Of a stretch of DNA of 64,000 nucleotides, positions 53,224 through 61,293 are shown in pieces. Both the position numbers and the translations under genes were made by a program. The notes beneath the pieces were generated by a model, which saw only the letters and a list, made by a program, of their open reading frames with translations, made no database searches and had not been told where the DNA came from. Where the stretch lies: NCBI GenBank assembly GCA_963717085.1, contig CAVQVM010000002.1:62001-126000 (forward strand), read 5' to 3'. Each line of letters starts with the position of its first letter. Position 1 is the stretch's first letter. Origin of the DNA: DASQUK01 sp963717085 (GTDB lineage Bacteria > Actinomycetota > Acidimicrobiia > Acidimicrobiales > VFJN01).

Positions 53224-53451
53224 CAGCTCACTGCCTTCTTCACGAGTTTCGCGATCGTTGATCGAACCGCGCCTGCGCTCTCCGCGACTGCCTGCCTGCT
53301 GGTTCCCTGTCATTGGCTATCTCCAGTCAGTCCATCCGTCTCGCGTGCACGCCGGGACGCATCCTTCTCTGTTCCCTGAGGCATCCCAAGGTTGACCGTC
53401 GCGGTCACCCGCGAGACCGGGGCCGCTTCCGACACTTGTCTGGCTTATCAT

Positions 53452-53473
53452 TACGGAGCAGTATTGTATTGAT
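53452..53473 (+). promoter_or_regulatory. TetR-type promoter/operator copy
   Basis: TACGGAGCAGTATTGTATTG here and TACGGAGCAGTATCGTATTG on the minus strand upstream of the intact TetR (about 54475-54494) are nearly identical and in each case end at the start codon. TACG...CGTA half-sites suggest a TetR operator. Confidence 0.6.
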
Positions 53474-53690
53474 GAAACACCAACTTTGGCAACCCCAAGT
53501 ACGCGTCCGACGAGGATTGGCCCGCGACCCAAGGATCGACGTCCGGGTGCTCGAGACCGCGGTCAGGCACTTCGCCGCCACGGGTGCGAGGCGATGAGCG
53601 TCACGGCCGTCGCCTCGGCGGGTACACGAAGGCGCAGGCTGAATGCGACCTGGGCGGCCTATGAGCCGGCGGCTCGCTGCCGCGTGCCAG
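53472..53690 (+). pseudogene. Truncated inverted copy of the TetR gene
   Basis: From ATG 53472: VRRGLARDPRIDVRVLETAV then RHFAATGA, frameshift, EAMSVTAVASAGT and a short decayed tail. It matches the first 60 residues and the promoter (ACGGAGCAGTATTGTATTGA) of the TetR gene at 54473 on the opposite strand. Only part of the HTH survives. Confidence 0.8.
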
Positions 53691-53729
53691 CTCGGCGGAC
53701 GCCCCGACCACCCGTGCAGTTCGGCGCGG

Positions 53730-54473
53730 TCAGCCTTTCGTGCTCCCGGGAGGCTGGACGGACGTCGCGCCTTGCATCGATGGTCGATCGGAGCGGCGGG
53801 CTCGCTGCTGCGTCGGTGGGTTGCGTTTGGCCGGAACCTGATTTGGTTGCGGCTCGCTCATCCGGCTCCCGTGACGTGGGGCGCCGCCAACGGCGCGCCA
53901 GACCAGTGCCGCTGTGCGCTGTGGCCAGTTCCGGGGGGGTGCCGCGCCGGCGAGGGCGCGGGCATACCAGGATCCGGTGCACATGGTGACGGCGACGTCG
54001 AGGTCAGCGTCGGTGTCGATCAGGTCGAGCCGCTGCGCTCGTTCGAGGATGCGTCGGAGGCGACGGCGTCGGGGGGCGATCACCTCGGCCTGGTAGCGGG
54101 CACGCACATCGGCTTCAACGCTGTCTTGGAGCATGGTCCCGACGAGGGAGAGCCGGCCTGGTCGTGACACCCCGCGCTGGAAGTCGGTCAGCTCGGCTAC
54201 CAGATCGGCGAACGGGTCGGCGGTGGGGGTGTCGGTGGCGTGGTCGGCGTAGGCGGCCATCGCGGCGGCGGCGAGCTCGGGCTTTCCCGCCCAGCGCCGG
54301 TAGAGGGCCTGGCGGGTAGTGCCGGCCTCCTCGGCGACGGCTGCGACGCTCATCGCCTCGTACCCATGGGCGGCGAGGTGCCTGGCCGCGGTCTCGAGCA
54401 CCCGGACGTCGATGCTCGGGTCGCGAGCTCGTCCTCGTCCGACGCGTTGTTGTGGCCTGCGTTTGGGCTTCAT
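53730..54473 (-). CDS. TetR-family regulator
   Basis: 247 residues from ATG 54473. HTH: RVLETAARHLAAHGYEAMSV then AAVAEEAGTTRQALYRRWAG. A TetR_C-type ligand domain follows (PFADLVAELTDFQRGVSRPG, LDVAVTMCTGSWYARALAGA). The last 50 residues after WRAVGGAPRH are basic, proline-rich and unlike the family, so the original stop may have been lost. It probably represses its own promoter at 54475-54494; no divergent target gene is left. Confidence 0.9.
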   Translation of the reverse strand: MKPKRRPQQRVGRGRARDPSIDVRVLETAARHLAAHGYEAMSVAAVAEEAGTTRQALYRRWAGKPELAAAAMAAYADHATDTPTADPFADLVAELTDFQRGVSRPGRLSLVGTMLQDSVEADVRARYQAEVIAPRRRRLRRILERAQRLDLIDTDADLDVAVTMCTGSWYARALAGAAPPRNWPQRTAALVWRAVGGAPRHGSRMSEPQPNQVPAKRNPPTQQRARRSDRPSMQGATSVQPPGSTKG

Positions 54474-54572
54474 CAATACGATACTGCTCCGTAGTGGTTG
54501 GTAGACCATACCGCGTTGGGTCGCTGAAGGAGGACGAGTCGATGCCGTCGAGGGGACCCGACGGCTACCGCG

Positions 54573-55019
54573 TTGCAGCGCCCGAGTCAGGGGCAGGGTC
54601 GCATGATTGCTGGAGTGTGTGCTGCGATCGCCGACCGGTTTGGGATCAGTCGCACGCTGGTGCGGGCTGTGTTCGTGATCTTCGGCCTGATGGGTCCCGG
54701 CGTGCCCGCCTACATCGTCCTTTGGGTCCCATACCGTCGTCCGATCAGTCGCTCCATCGGAACGACGCCGCGGGCCAGGCACGACGACCACCCCGTCCCA
54801 GTGCTGAGAGCCAGATTGGCACGGCATCGGATGGCGTCCTGCGGATCGCGCCGGACCGCCTACGGCTCTGCTCGGCTGGCCCAGGCGTCGATCTCGATCC
54901 GTAGGGTCGGGGTCGCGAGAGCAGAGATGAAGAGGAGGGTCGTGCACGGCCTGTGGTCCCCGAGCCTGCGAGCGAGCAGCTCGCGTTGGCGGCCGATATC
55001 GACGTCGCCCACGAGGTAG
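54573..55019 (+). CDS. PspC-domain small membrane protein, doubtful C-terminus
   Basis: From TTG 54573, GRMIAGVCAAIADRFGISRT then LVRAVFVIFGLMGPGVPAYI and VLWVPYRRP form a complete PspC domain (amphipathic helix plus membrane helix). The following 90 residues are unlike the family and run antisense through the 3' end of the RidA gene, so the true or ancestral stop was probably near 54760. PspC proteins take part in envelope-stress signalling. Confidence 0.65.
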   Translation: MQRPSQGQGRMIAGVCAAIADRFGISRTLVRAVFVIFGLMGPGVPAYIVLWVPYRRPISRSIGTTPRARHDDHPVPVLRARLARHRMASCGSRRTAYGSARLAQASISIRRVGVARAEMKRRVVHGLWSPSLRASSSRWRPISTSPTR

Positions 55020-55261
55020 AGCGTCACCTTCACCAGGTCGCCGATTTCCATCCCGGCGGCGCGCAGGTTGCGTTCGAGGTTGTCCCATGCGACTTCGAGT
55101 TGGTCGATCGGGTCGTCGGGCATCGTGCCGTCGATCGTCACCCCGATCTGCCCGGACAGGACCAGGAGGCGCTCGGCGCCGCTGATTTCGATTTGGTGCA
55201 CGTACGCCGCCAGCGGCGGGTGGACGTCGTTGGGGTCACGGGCCTGCTTCACAGGCTGCAC
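54860..55261 (-). CDS. RidA/YjgF-family protein
   Basis: 133 residues from GTG 55261. RLLVLSGQIGVTIDGTMPDD, DQLEVAWDNLERNLRAAGME, DLVKVTLYLVGDVDIGRQRE and TTLLFISALATPTLRIEIDA are the colinear RidA motifs. The catalytic Arg that RidA enzymes carry in the R-P-A-R..V segment is absent (RPCTTLLFISAL), so imine deaminase activity is doubtful. Trimeric cytosolic protein. Confidence 0.88.
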   Translation of the reverse strand: MQPVKQARDPNDVHPPLAAYVHQIEISGAERLLVLSGQIGVTIDGTMPDDPIDQLEVAWDNLERNLRAAGMEIGDLVKVTLYLVGDVDIGRQRELLARRLGDHRPCTTLLFISALATPTLRIEIDAWASRAEP

Positions 55262-55374
55262 GCTAATCGTGCATCGGACGTCCCCAAACTGCCCAGATCG
55301 ACAGGATGTTGCCAATCATCACATTGGTGACGTGGTGCTCACCGCTGGGATGCGGTGGTGGGATGATTCACCTC

Positions 55375-55555
55375 GGCGTGACCGCCCGTGGCGACCGACG
55401 CAGCCGCGTCACACCGAGCAACTGCTCCGTCGCCTTGACCTGCTGGCCTACCGCCTGCTGGGCGACGTGGAGCTCAGCGCGGCGGCGGTGAAGCCACCCG
55501 TCTCGGCGACGGCGACGAAGTAGCGCCGCTGGCAAAGGTCAGGTCCCACCACGCC
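55375..55555 (-). pseudogene. LysR-type HTH N-terminal remnant
   Basis: Minus strand: CQRRYFVAVAETGGFTAAA and, after a shift, HVAQQAVGQQVKATEQLLGV match the helix-turn-helix of LysR regulators (LRYFVAVAETGGFTAAAERL HVAQPAVSQQ). The effector domain is missing. Confidence 0.6.
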
Positions 55556-55940
55556 GGCGCGTCCGGCAGGTCCAACTGTGTCGCTGCCCACGCGCATGGT
55601 CCACAAGATCGAATTGTTCCGGACAACCCAGATCCTTGTTTGCGTTTCCCGTCGACTGATCTCAGGATCGGACTGCCCGACGATGTCGCGTTCAGCGTCA
55701 GGACGACGCCCCCTCGCACGTGGCCGAGGATCGGAGAGGAGCGTATGCGGAGATGAGCCAGCCGCCCCTAGGGCTTGAGCGCTCTCCGGTCATCCGGCTA
55801 TCGGCACCGCGACATGGACCCACGGGACCCCGAATCTGCCGACTAGTTCGGTCCCCGACCTTCGTCAAAGCAGCTGAGCACCGACCACCCCCGCCCCAGA
55901 CAGCCCGAAACGTCCGCTCCGAGGGTCTTCGGCCGCTCAT
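55556..55940. other. Spacer before the globin gene
   Basis: No gene supported; it should contain the promoter for the globin/DJ-1 pair. Confidence 0.4.
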
Positions 55941-56732
55941 GTGGACAGGATGGAGAAACAGATGGATGCCCCGGACCCGCCGGCCAGCCACGCGCCCACG
56001 TTGTTCGAGTGGGCCGGCGGGTTTCCGGCGTTGTTGCGCATGACCCGGCTCTTCTACGAGAAGTACGTGCCGGCCGACCCTCTGTTGGCGCCGCTGTTCG
56101 CCGACATGGCCCCGGACCATCCCGAGCGGGTCGCCGCCTGGCTGGGCGAGACGTTCGGCGGACCGGACCGCTACACCGAGACGTACGGCGGCTACGACCG
56201 GATGGTGTCCCGGCACGTGGGCAAGGCGCTGAGCGAGGAGCAGCGCGCCGCCTGGGCCCGGCTGCTCATCCGCTCGGCGGACGAGGCCGGCCTGCCCACC
56301 GACCCCGAGTTCAAGGCGGCGTTCGTGTCCTACATCGAGTGGGGCACCCGCATCGCGGTGGAAAACTCCACTCCCGGTGCCACGCCGCCCCAGCACATGC
56401 CCGTGCCGCGCTGGTCGTGGGTGTGCGACGCCACGCCCGGATCCCGCGTGTCGGCCCTCGCGAGCGAACCCTCCGACGCGGAGACGGCGATCCTGGTTCC
56501 CGGGCCGGACGAACCGGTCGGCTTCGCCCGCCACGTCAAAGCGCTGTTCCGGCGAACCGATCGGCAATCGATGAGCTTCGCGTTCGATCTGTGGTCCCTC
56601 GACGATGTCAGCCGCCACGCGGACGCCATCCTGGACCGGCTCGAGGCGGGCACCATGCCCTGCGACGGCCGGTGGCCGCAGGAACAGATCGACCTGTTCA
56701 AGCGCTGGATCACCGCCGGCAAGCCCGGCTGA
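55941..56732 (+). CDS. Group II truncated hemoglobin with a C-terminal extension domain
   Basis: 263 residues from GTG 55941; ATG 55950 and 55962 are alternatives. Residues 20-145 are a truncated globin (FEWAGGFPALLRMTRLFYEK, PLFADMAPDHPERVAAWLGE) with proximal His92 in MVSRHVGK. Residues 190-263 (GFARHVKALFRRTDRQSMSF, AILDRLEAGTMPCDGRWPQE, QIDLFKRWITAGKPG) form a second domain seen in some actinobacterial globin-like proteins and reminiscent of a heme-less cytochrome-c-like region. Likely oxygen/NO chemistry. Thirty bp upstream of the DJ-1 gene. Confidence 0.9.
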   Translation: MDRMEKQMDAPDPPASHAPTLFEWAGGFPALLRMTRLFYEKYVPADPLLAPLFADMAPDHPERVAAWLGETFGGPDRYTETYGGYDRMVSRHVGKALSEEQRAAWARLLIRSADEAGLPTDPEFKAAFVSYIEWGTRIAVENSTPGATPPQHMPVPRWSWVCDATPGSRVSALASEPSDAETAILVPGPDEPVGFARHVKALFRRTDRQSMSFAFDLWSLDDVSRHADAILDRLEAGTMPCDGRWPQEQIDLFKRWITAGKPG

Positions 56733-56762
56733 TCCCGGCCTCAGCTTCATGGAGGACCTGCC

Positions 56763-57533
56763 GTGACCCACAAGAACCTCAACCCCGTCAGCGTCGACAG
56801 CCCCAAGCGGGTGGCGATCGTCATCTCCAATCCCGGCGTCTCCACGACCACCGGCTGGCCGGTGGGCTTTTGGTGGTCGGAGCTGACCCATCCGTACTTC
56901 ATGTTCACCGAAGCTGGCTACGAGGTCGAAGTGTTCAGCCCCAACGGCGGCGCCTGCCCCGCCGACGCCATGAGCGACCCCGAAGACGCCAGCCAGTGGC
57001 AGGCCGAGGACGTGATCAGCCGCGGCTACAAGCACGATCCGGAGTTCATGAAGCTGATCGAGAACACCGAAACCATCGACGATCTTGACATCGACCGTTT
57101 CGATGCTGTGGTGGTGGCCGGTGGGCAGGGACCGATGTTCACCTTCGAGACGGCGCTGAACCTGCACCGCAGGTTCGTCGAGTTCTACGAGGCCGGCAAG
57201 GTCACCGCCGCCCTGTGCCACGGCGTCGCCGTCCTGCGCTACGCGCGGCTCGCCGACGGCCGGCCGCTGGTCGAGGGCCGGACGGTCACCGGATTCGCCA
57301 ATGTCGAGGAGGACTTCGCCGACCAGTCGGTCTGGGACATGGGCCTGCTGTCCAAGGACACCCACGTCATGCCCTGGCGGATCGAGGACGAGCTCAAGGC
57401 CCTCGGCGCCAACTTCATCCAGGCCGGCCTGTGGCGCGGCTTCGCCGTCCGCGATGGCAACCTCATCACCGGCCAGCAGAACTTCAGCGGCGGCGATACC
57501 GCCGACCTCATCATCGAATCCCTCGGCCGCTGA
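56763..57533 (+). CDS. DJ-1/PfpI-family protein
   Basis: 256 residues from GTG 56763. Nucleophile elbow VTAALCHGVAVL with Cys152-His153 and the partner acidic Glu40 (FWWSELTHP). The layout matches the Hsp31-like/ThiJ subgroup: VAIVISNPG start, DAVVVAGGQGPMF and the C-terminal LITGQQNFSGGDTADLIIES. Expected activity: glyoxalase III/deglycase or a related thiol hydrolase. Co-transcribed with the globin, so a reactive-carbonyl/oxidative defence pair is a reasonable inference. Confidence 0.92.
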   Translation: MTHKNLNPVSVDSPKRVAIVISNPGVSTTTGWPVGFWWSELTHPYFMFTEAGYEVEVFSPNGGACPADAMSDPEDASQWQAEDVISRGYKHDPEFMKLIENTETIDDLDIDRFDAVVVAGGQGPMFTFETALNLHRRFVEFYEAGKVTAALCHGVAVLRYARLADGRPLVEGRTVTGFANVEEDFADQSVWDMGLLSKDTHVMPWRIEDELKALGANFIQAGLWRGFAVRDGNLITGQQNFSGGDTADLIIESLGR

Positions 57534-57622
57534 CGGCCCCCACCGAGCGACCCGATGGGACGCGTCGGGTGGGCTCGCCATCTAGGTGTCGGTGCGTAGG
57601 CATGTCGGTCGGTTTGCCGTGA

Positions 57623-58123
57623 TTACCCACCCGTGTCACCGACTTGCTGCGCCATGATCAGTTCTTCCACGTACCTGGGAAGGCGGGTCTCGAAATCAAT
57701 GATTTTCGCCCAGGTCGGCGTGATGCGAATGAGCACCATCTGCTTGTAGAGACCGCGTGCTTCGGCTTCCCATTCCGGCATGCGCTCAGCTCCAACAAAT
57801 CTCCGGGCAGCCTCGATGAATTCGTAAGGTACGCCATCGACGGTCTCCAGTGCCGCCTCGCCCCGTACCAGGAGGATGTTCGGCGGAAAGTCGTCAGTGT
57901 CGATCGTTAACGCCACCTTCGGATTGGCGGAGAGGGCGTTTACCTTCGGGGCGTTGGGAGGGGAACCCATGACGAAGACGTCGCCGTTCCAGATGTAGCC
58001 GATTGGGATGACCCGTGGTGAGCCATCCTTCGCGGTGTAGGCAAGACGGGCGTGAATTGGCGCTTGGATCAGTGTTTGCGCCACCCGATCATTCATGAGC
58101 TCACGGATCTCTGCCTGATTCAT
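57623..58123 (-). CDS. Pyridoxamine 5'-phosphate oxidase-like flavin-binding protein
   Basis: 166 residues from ATG 58123 with GAGGAGG ribosome site. Split-barrel fold: HARLAYTAKDGSPRVIPIGY, DVFVMGSPPNAPKVNALSAN, PKVALTIDTDDFPPNILLVR. C-terminal helix LYKQMVLIRITPTWAKIIDF. Probably binds FMN or F420; substrate unknown. Confidence 0.9.
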   Translation of the reverse strand: MNQAEIRELMNDRVAQTLIQAPIHARLAYTAKDGSPRVIPIGYIWNGDVFVMGSPPNAPKVNALSANPKVALTIDTDDFPPNILLVRGEAALETVDGVPYEFIEAARRFVGAERMPEWEAEARGLYKQMVLIRITPTWAKIIDFETRLPRYVEELIMAQQVGDTGG

Positions 58124-58248
58124 ATGAAGACCTCCTCGTTCCTTACTACGAGCCTGTTGTTTGTACCGACAATTTCGGTGATCTACCCTGAGCATATTCC
58201 GCGATCGGCGGCATTGGCGGAGCCCTCGTGAGGAGACCCGCGTGATCG

Positions 58249-59079
58249 TCAGCGGAACCTCTCTTGGTGCGTAGCCACCCAGTCGGCGAAGGAGCGGGGT
58301 TCCCGGCCGAGTTCCTCACGCACGGTCGGCAGCACCGTCGTCTCGTCGATGGTGCCGTCCACGAAGAAGCTGAAGAAGGCGTCCACGTACTCGACCGGCA
58401 TCGACTCGGTCATTTCTCTGCGCGCGACGTCGTTGGGCACGGCCTCGAATTGCAGATCCCGACCCAGCGCCGTGGCGAGGATGCGTACGCGGTCGGCAGG
58501 GCGGAGCGCCTCGGGTCCCGACAGCCGCAGGCTGCAGCCCTCGAGGTCGGCCGAGACCAGAGCCCTCGCCGCGACCGCCGCGACGTCGGCAGGATCAATG
58601 GTGGCAACCGCCACATTCGCGAACGGCGCACGTACCAGATCCCCAGTACGGAGCTGGGGGATCCACTGGAACGTGTTGGTCATGAAGCTGTTCGGTTGCA
58701 GGAAGGTCCAGGCCACACCGGCATCACGCACAACCTGCTCGGACATGATGTGGTAGCGAGCCACGGCGTTGGACAGGTCCCCGCTCGGCGTAGCGCTGCT
58801 CGAGAGCAGGACCACCCGCTCCACTCCTGCGGCTGTCATCTGGGGCACCAGGTCGTCGATGCCGTCGTAGCCGCTCATCATGAACGCAGCGTCGATCCCA
58901 GCGAGTGACGGTCGCAGGGTGGCGACGTCGGCGAGGTCGCCCGCGACCGCTTCGACGCCGGCTGGCAGGCTCGCCCGCTCCGGCTGGCGCACGACCGCCC
59001 GCACCTCCGACCCAGCTACTGCAAGCTCGCGGACGACCGCGCCGCCGACGTTGCCTGTTGCCCCGAAGACCAGGATCAC
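58249..59079 (-). CDS. NmrA-like NAD(P)-binding protein (atypical SDR)
   Basis: 276 residues from GTG 59079. VILVFGATGNVGGAVVREL is the NAD(P) loop (GATGNVG), RAVVRQPERASLPAGVEAVA the second strand. No active-site YxxxK; FLQPNSFMTN and ARALVSADLEGCSLRLSGPE fit the NmrA/quinone-oxidoreductase-2-like class. The start overlaps the stop of the upstream gene (GTGA). Last gene of a minus-strand operon starting near 61202. Confidence 0.9.
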   Translation of the reverse strand: MILVFGATGNVGGAVVRELAVAGSEVRAVVRQPERASLPAGVEAVAGDLADVATLRPSLAGIDAAFMMSGYDGIDDLVPQMTAAGVERVVLLSSSATPSGDLSNAVARYHIMSEQVVRDAGVAWTFLQPNSFMTNTFQWIPQLRTGDLVRAPFANVAVATIDPADVAAVAARALVSADLEGCSLRLSGPEALRPADRVRILATALGRDLQFEAVPNDVARREMTESMPVEYVDAFFSFFVDGTIDETTVLPTVREELGREPRSFADWVATHQERFR

Positions 59080-59765
59080 CGGCCCTCCTCCTGTGCAGTG
59101 GCGGTGGGGTCGCATGGTTTGGCGGTCATGGCGCCGGCCTCCGACGCGCGGGGGACATGGTGCCGGTTGGAACCCTCCCGCTCGCTGCCGCGGCCCGCTG
59201 GCCGCGGCTCATGCCGTCGGGACGCCAGGGCCGGATGCCGCCGGCCGCGGTCGTTTCCCGGTGACGTCGGTGGTACACCAAGATCGCAGCGCAGCTCATC
59301 GAGGTGCAGGGCGAAGACGTCGGGGGCATAGCTGGCGCGGGCAATGAAGCCGAATGCCTCGATCTCGTTTGAGAAATCGGTTGCGGTCGAAGTCGTGCGC
59401 CGCGAGCTGCAACGAGCCCTCGGCCAGGGCGCGCAACCTGTGGACGCACTCGTCCCCGAGGCACGGCTCCTCGGCGAAGACCCCGACCCGTCCGGCCGCC
59501 GCATGGCCGAGCGGCTGGAGCACCAGGTTGAGCAGCTCCATGTGCTGGACGAGCCGGGGGCGGAGCTTGCGGTCGCGGCGGGCCCGGGCCCCCGCGACCC
59601 CATCGGCTCGACGGGTTCGAGCGCGTGGAGGTCGACGTCGAGTCCCAACATGGCTTGGACGATCGCCCTGAACAGCGTCGCCTGAAGGCCCGTGAGCCCG
59701 TTCGTCGGGCGCGGCGCGGACGCCACTGCCCGCAGGATGAGTACTGCCTCCTCACCGGGGGGCAT
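59076..59765 (-). pseudogene. Unrecognised helical protein with two compensating frameshifts
   Basis: The N-terminal 52 residues (SAPRPTNGLTGLQATLFRAI, VQAMLGLDVDLHALEPVEP) are coding-like. The middle is coding-like only in another frame (QHMELLNLVLQPLGHAAAGR, VHRLRALAEGSLQLAAHDFD), and EIEAFGFIARASYAPDVFAL returns to the first frame. The stop overlaps the NmrA-like start. Family not recognised; the helical composition and DFDRN segment suggest an all-alpha cytosolic protein. Confidence 0.5.
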
Positions 59766-59805
59766 CGACCGATCCAGTCGCCATCGGTGGGCTGCGGCGT
59801 CGCCA

Positions 59806-60480
59806 TCAGCCTGCGGCCACGTTCGCGGCGGTCACGCTGTCGGGTCCCGTGAGTTCCTCGGCCGTTGCTGGTCGCTGGTCGAGTTCGCGGTAGCGGCGGT
59901 CCTGGTAGACGAGGAACGCAGCGGCGAACATGGCACCAACCAGCACGCCGGCGCCGATCGCGACCGGCCGCGGCGCCAGGCGGATGACCCACAACGCGAC
60001 CCCGACACCAGCGACAACGCTGTTGATGGCCGACACCATGCTCGCCGCAGTGAACAGGGCCAGAAGCCGGCGCCGTCGCAGGCCCATCACCGCCAGCCCG
60101 GCGGCGGGGACGTCGCCGCCCATCTCCGGAAAGAACGCCGCCGCTTCCGGCGACAGGGTCCGGTAATGGGCGCGGATGCGGGCTATGCCGGCCAAGACCT
60201 GAACGTTCTGGACGCCGGTGTCGACCAGCCGAACCACGGTGAACACGCCGAGGACGACAACAACGGGAAGCACGGTGGCGAGTAGCGGGACGAACGCGTC
60301 GGTGCGCGCCGAGAAGCCCATGGCGACCAGTGCGCTCGAAAGGGTGAACATGTAAAGAGAAGCGCGCGACGACGCCTCGCTGACCGTCGTGCTGGCCGCC
60401 GCTTGGAGCCCGAAGTGCTCGGTCGTCAGCGCGGTCAGGAACATCTGTTCGCGGGCCGAATGGTCATCGGATGTGCTCAT
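59806..60480 (-). CDS. Four-helix membrane protein of unknown function
   Basis: 224 residues from ATG 60480. Helices at SLYMFTLSSALVAMGFSA, FVPLLATVLPVVVVLGVFTV, LLALFTAASMVSAINSVVAG and IGAGVLVGAMFAAAFLVYQD, in two pairs separated by a cytosolic loop (ARIRAHYRTLSPEAAAFFPE). Acidic N-terminus. The start overlaps the stop of the small SnoaL-like gene (ATGA). Resembles DUF-type ion-channel-like four-helix proteins, but no family is claimed. Confidence 0.75.
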   Translation of the reverse strand: MSTSDDHSAREQMFLTALTTEHFGLQAAASTTVSEASSRASLYMFTLSSALVAMGFSARTDAFVPLLATVLPVVVVLGVFTVVRLVDTGVQNVQVLAGIARIRAHYRTLSPEAAAFFPEMGGDVPAAGLAVMGLRRRRLLALFTAASMVSAINSVVAGVGVALWVIRLAPRPVAIGAGVLVGAMFAAAFLVYQDRRYRELDQRPATAEELTGPDSVTAANVAAG

Positions 60481-60641
60481 GATCGGCGTTCGAGACGGGC
60501 CGATTCCCCCCTCCACAGCGACGTGTGGTCGACGCGGACCTCGCTCGTGAGCACCGCCCGGGCGGCGAACGCGTCTAGGTCATCGAGGGCATGGAACAAC
60601 GAGGTGAATTCGCCGACGCCGGCCCACTTCTCCGTGGTCAC
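60477..60641 (-). CDS. Small SnoaL-like fragment gene (54 residues)
   Basis: Frame GTG 60641 to TGA 60477 encodes VTTEKWAGVGEFTSLFHALD, then AARAVLTSEVRVDHTSLWRG, the N-terminal helix and first strands of SnoaL/NTF2-like domains. The rest of the domain (about 70 residues) is absent. Both ends overlap neighbours by four bases (GTGA and ATGA), so it is likely still translated within the operon. Confidence 0.6.
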   Translation of the reverse strand: MTTEKWAGVGEFTSLFHALDDLDAFAARAVLTSEVRVDHTSLWRGESARLERRS

Positions 60642-61202
60642 GCGCGAACCTCCTCATCGACCGGCATCGTGGCGACGAGGTGGCGGTCGACGGCCTCGAT
60701 CGCAAAGCCGACCTGTTCGGGCTGGTCGTAGAAGCAAGTTTGCGTGCCGTCGCCCCACGCCACCTCGACGGGGCCACGCACGCGACGGGCAAGCTCCCGA
60801 ACCGTGTCGGGAAACACGCACCCATCGGAGTGGACGAACAGGACCGGGGTGCTCACCCGGTCCGCGGCGGCGAGACCGTCGAAGGTCAGCCACTCCCGCC
60901 AGCTCATCTCGGCCATGACGCGGCGGCGCCGATGTCGGCGATCTTCGAGGCCGGCGACTCGACGTGGCGTGGCTCGCCGCCGCTGTCGCCCCACCCGGCG
61001 AAGTCGAACGTGAGCGCCGTGTACCCGCGCCGGGCCAGCTCGATCGCATAGCGGCCGGCCATCTGCTCCTTCACGTCAACCACGAGCCGGTGACGACGAC
61101 ACCCGGCCGGCGCTCGAACAGATCGCCGGCGCCGTACAGCCGCCCGACGAGCCAGACACCACCCGCTGGGAACACCGCCACGGCGACCGTCACGTCGAGC
61201 AT
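60638..61202 (-). pseudogene. Alpha/beta hydrolase, frameshifted with internal deletion
   Basis: From ATG 61202: YGAGDLFERRPGVVVTGSWL, then one base out of frame VKEQMAGRYAIELARRGYTA and LTFDFAGWGDSGGEPRHVES, then after a jump MSWREWLTFDGLAAADRVST, PVLFVHSDGCVFPDTVRELA. The nucleophile-elbow segment (GxSxG) expected between these parts is missing, so the enzyme should be inactive. The His-region EAVDRHLVATM remains. First gene of the operon facing the LysR gene. Confidence 0.75.
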
Positions 61203-61293
61203 GGCCGGAATGGGAACGTGTTCGTTTTCACCGGGTTGATGATCCTCCCCATCCGCGTTGACGGTCCAAGACCTTTTGAGATAACCGTTCGCT

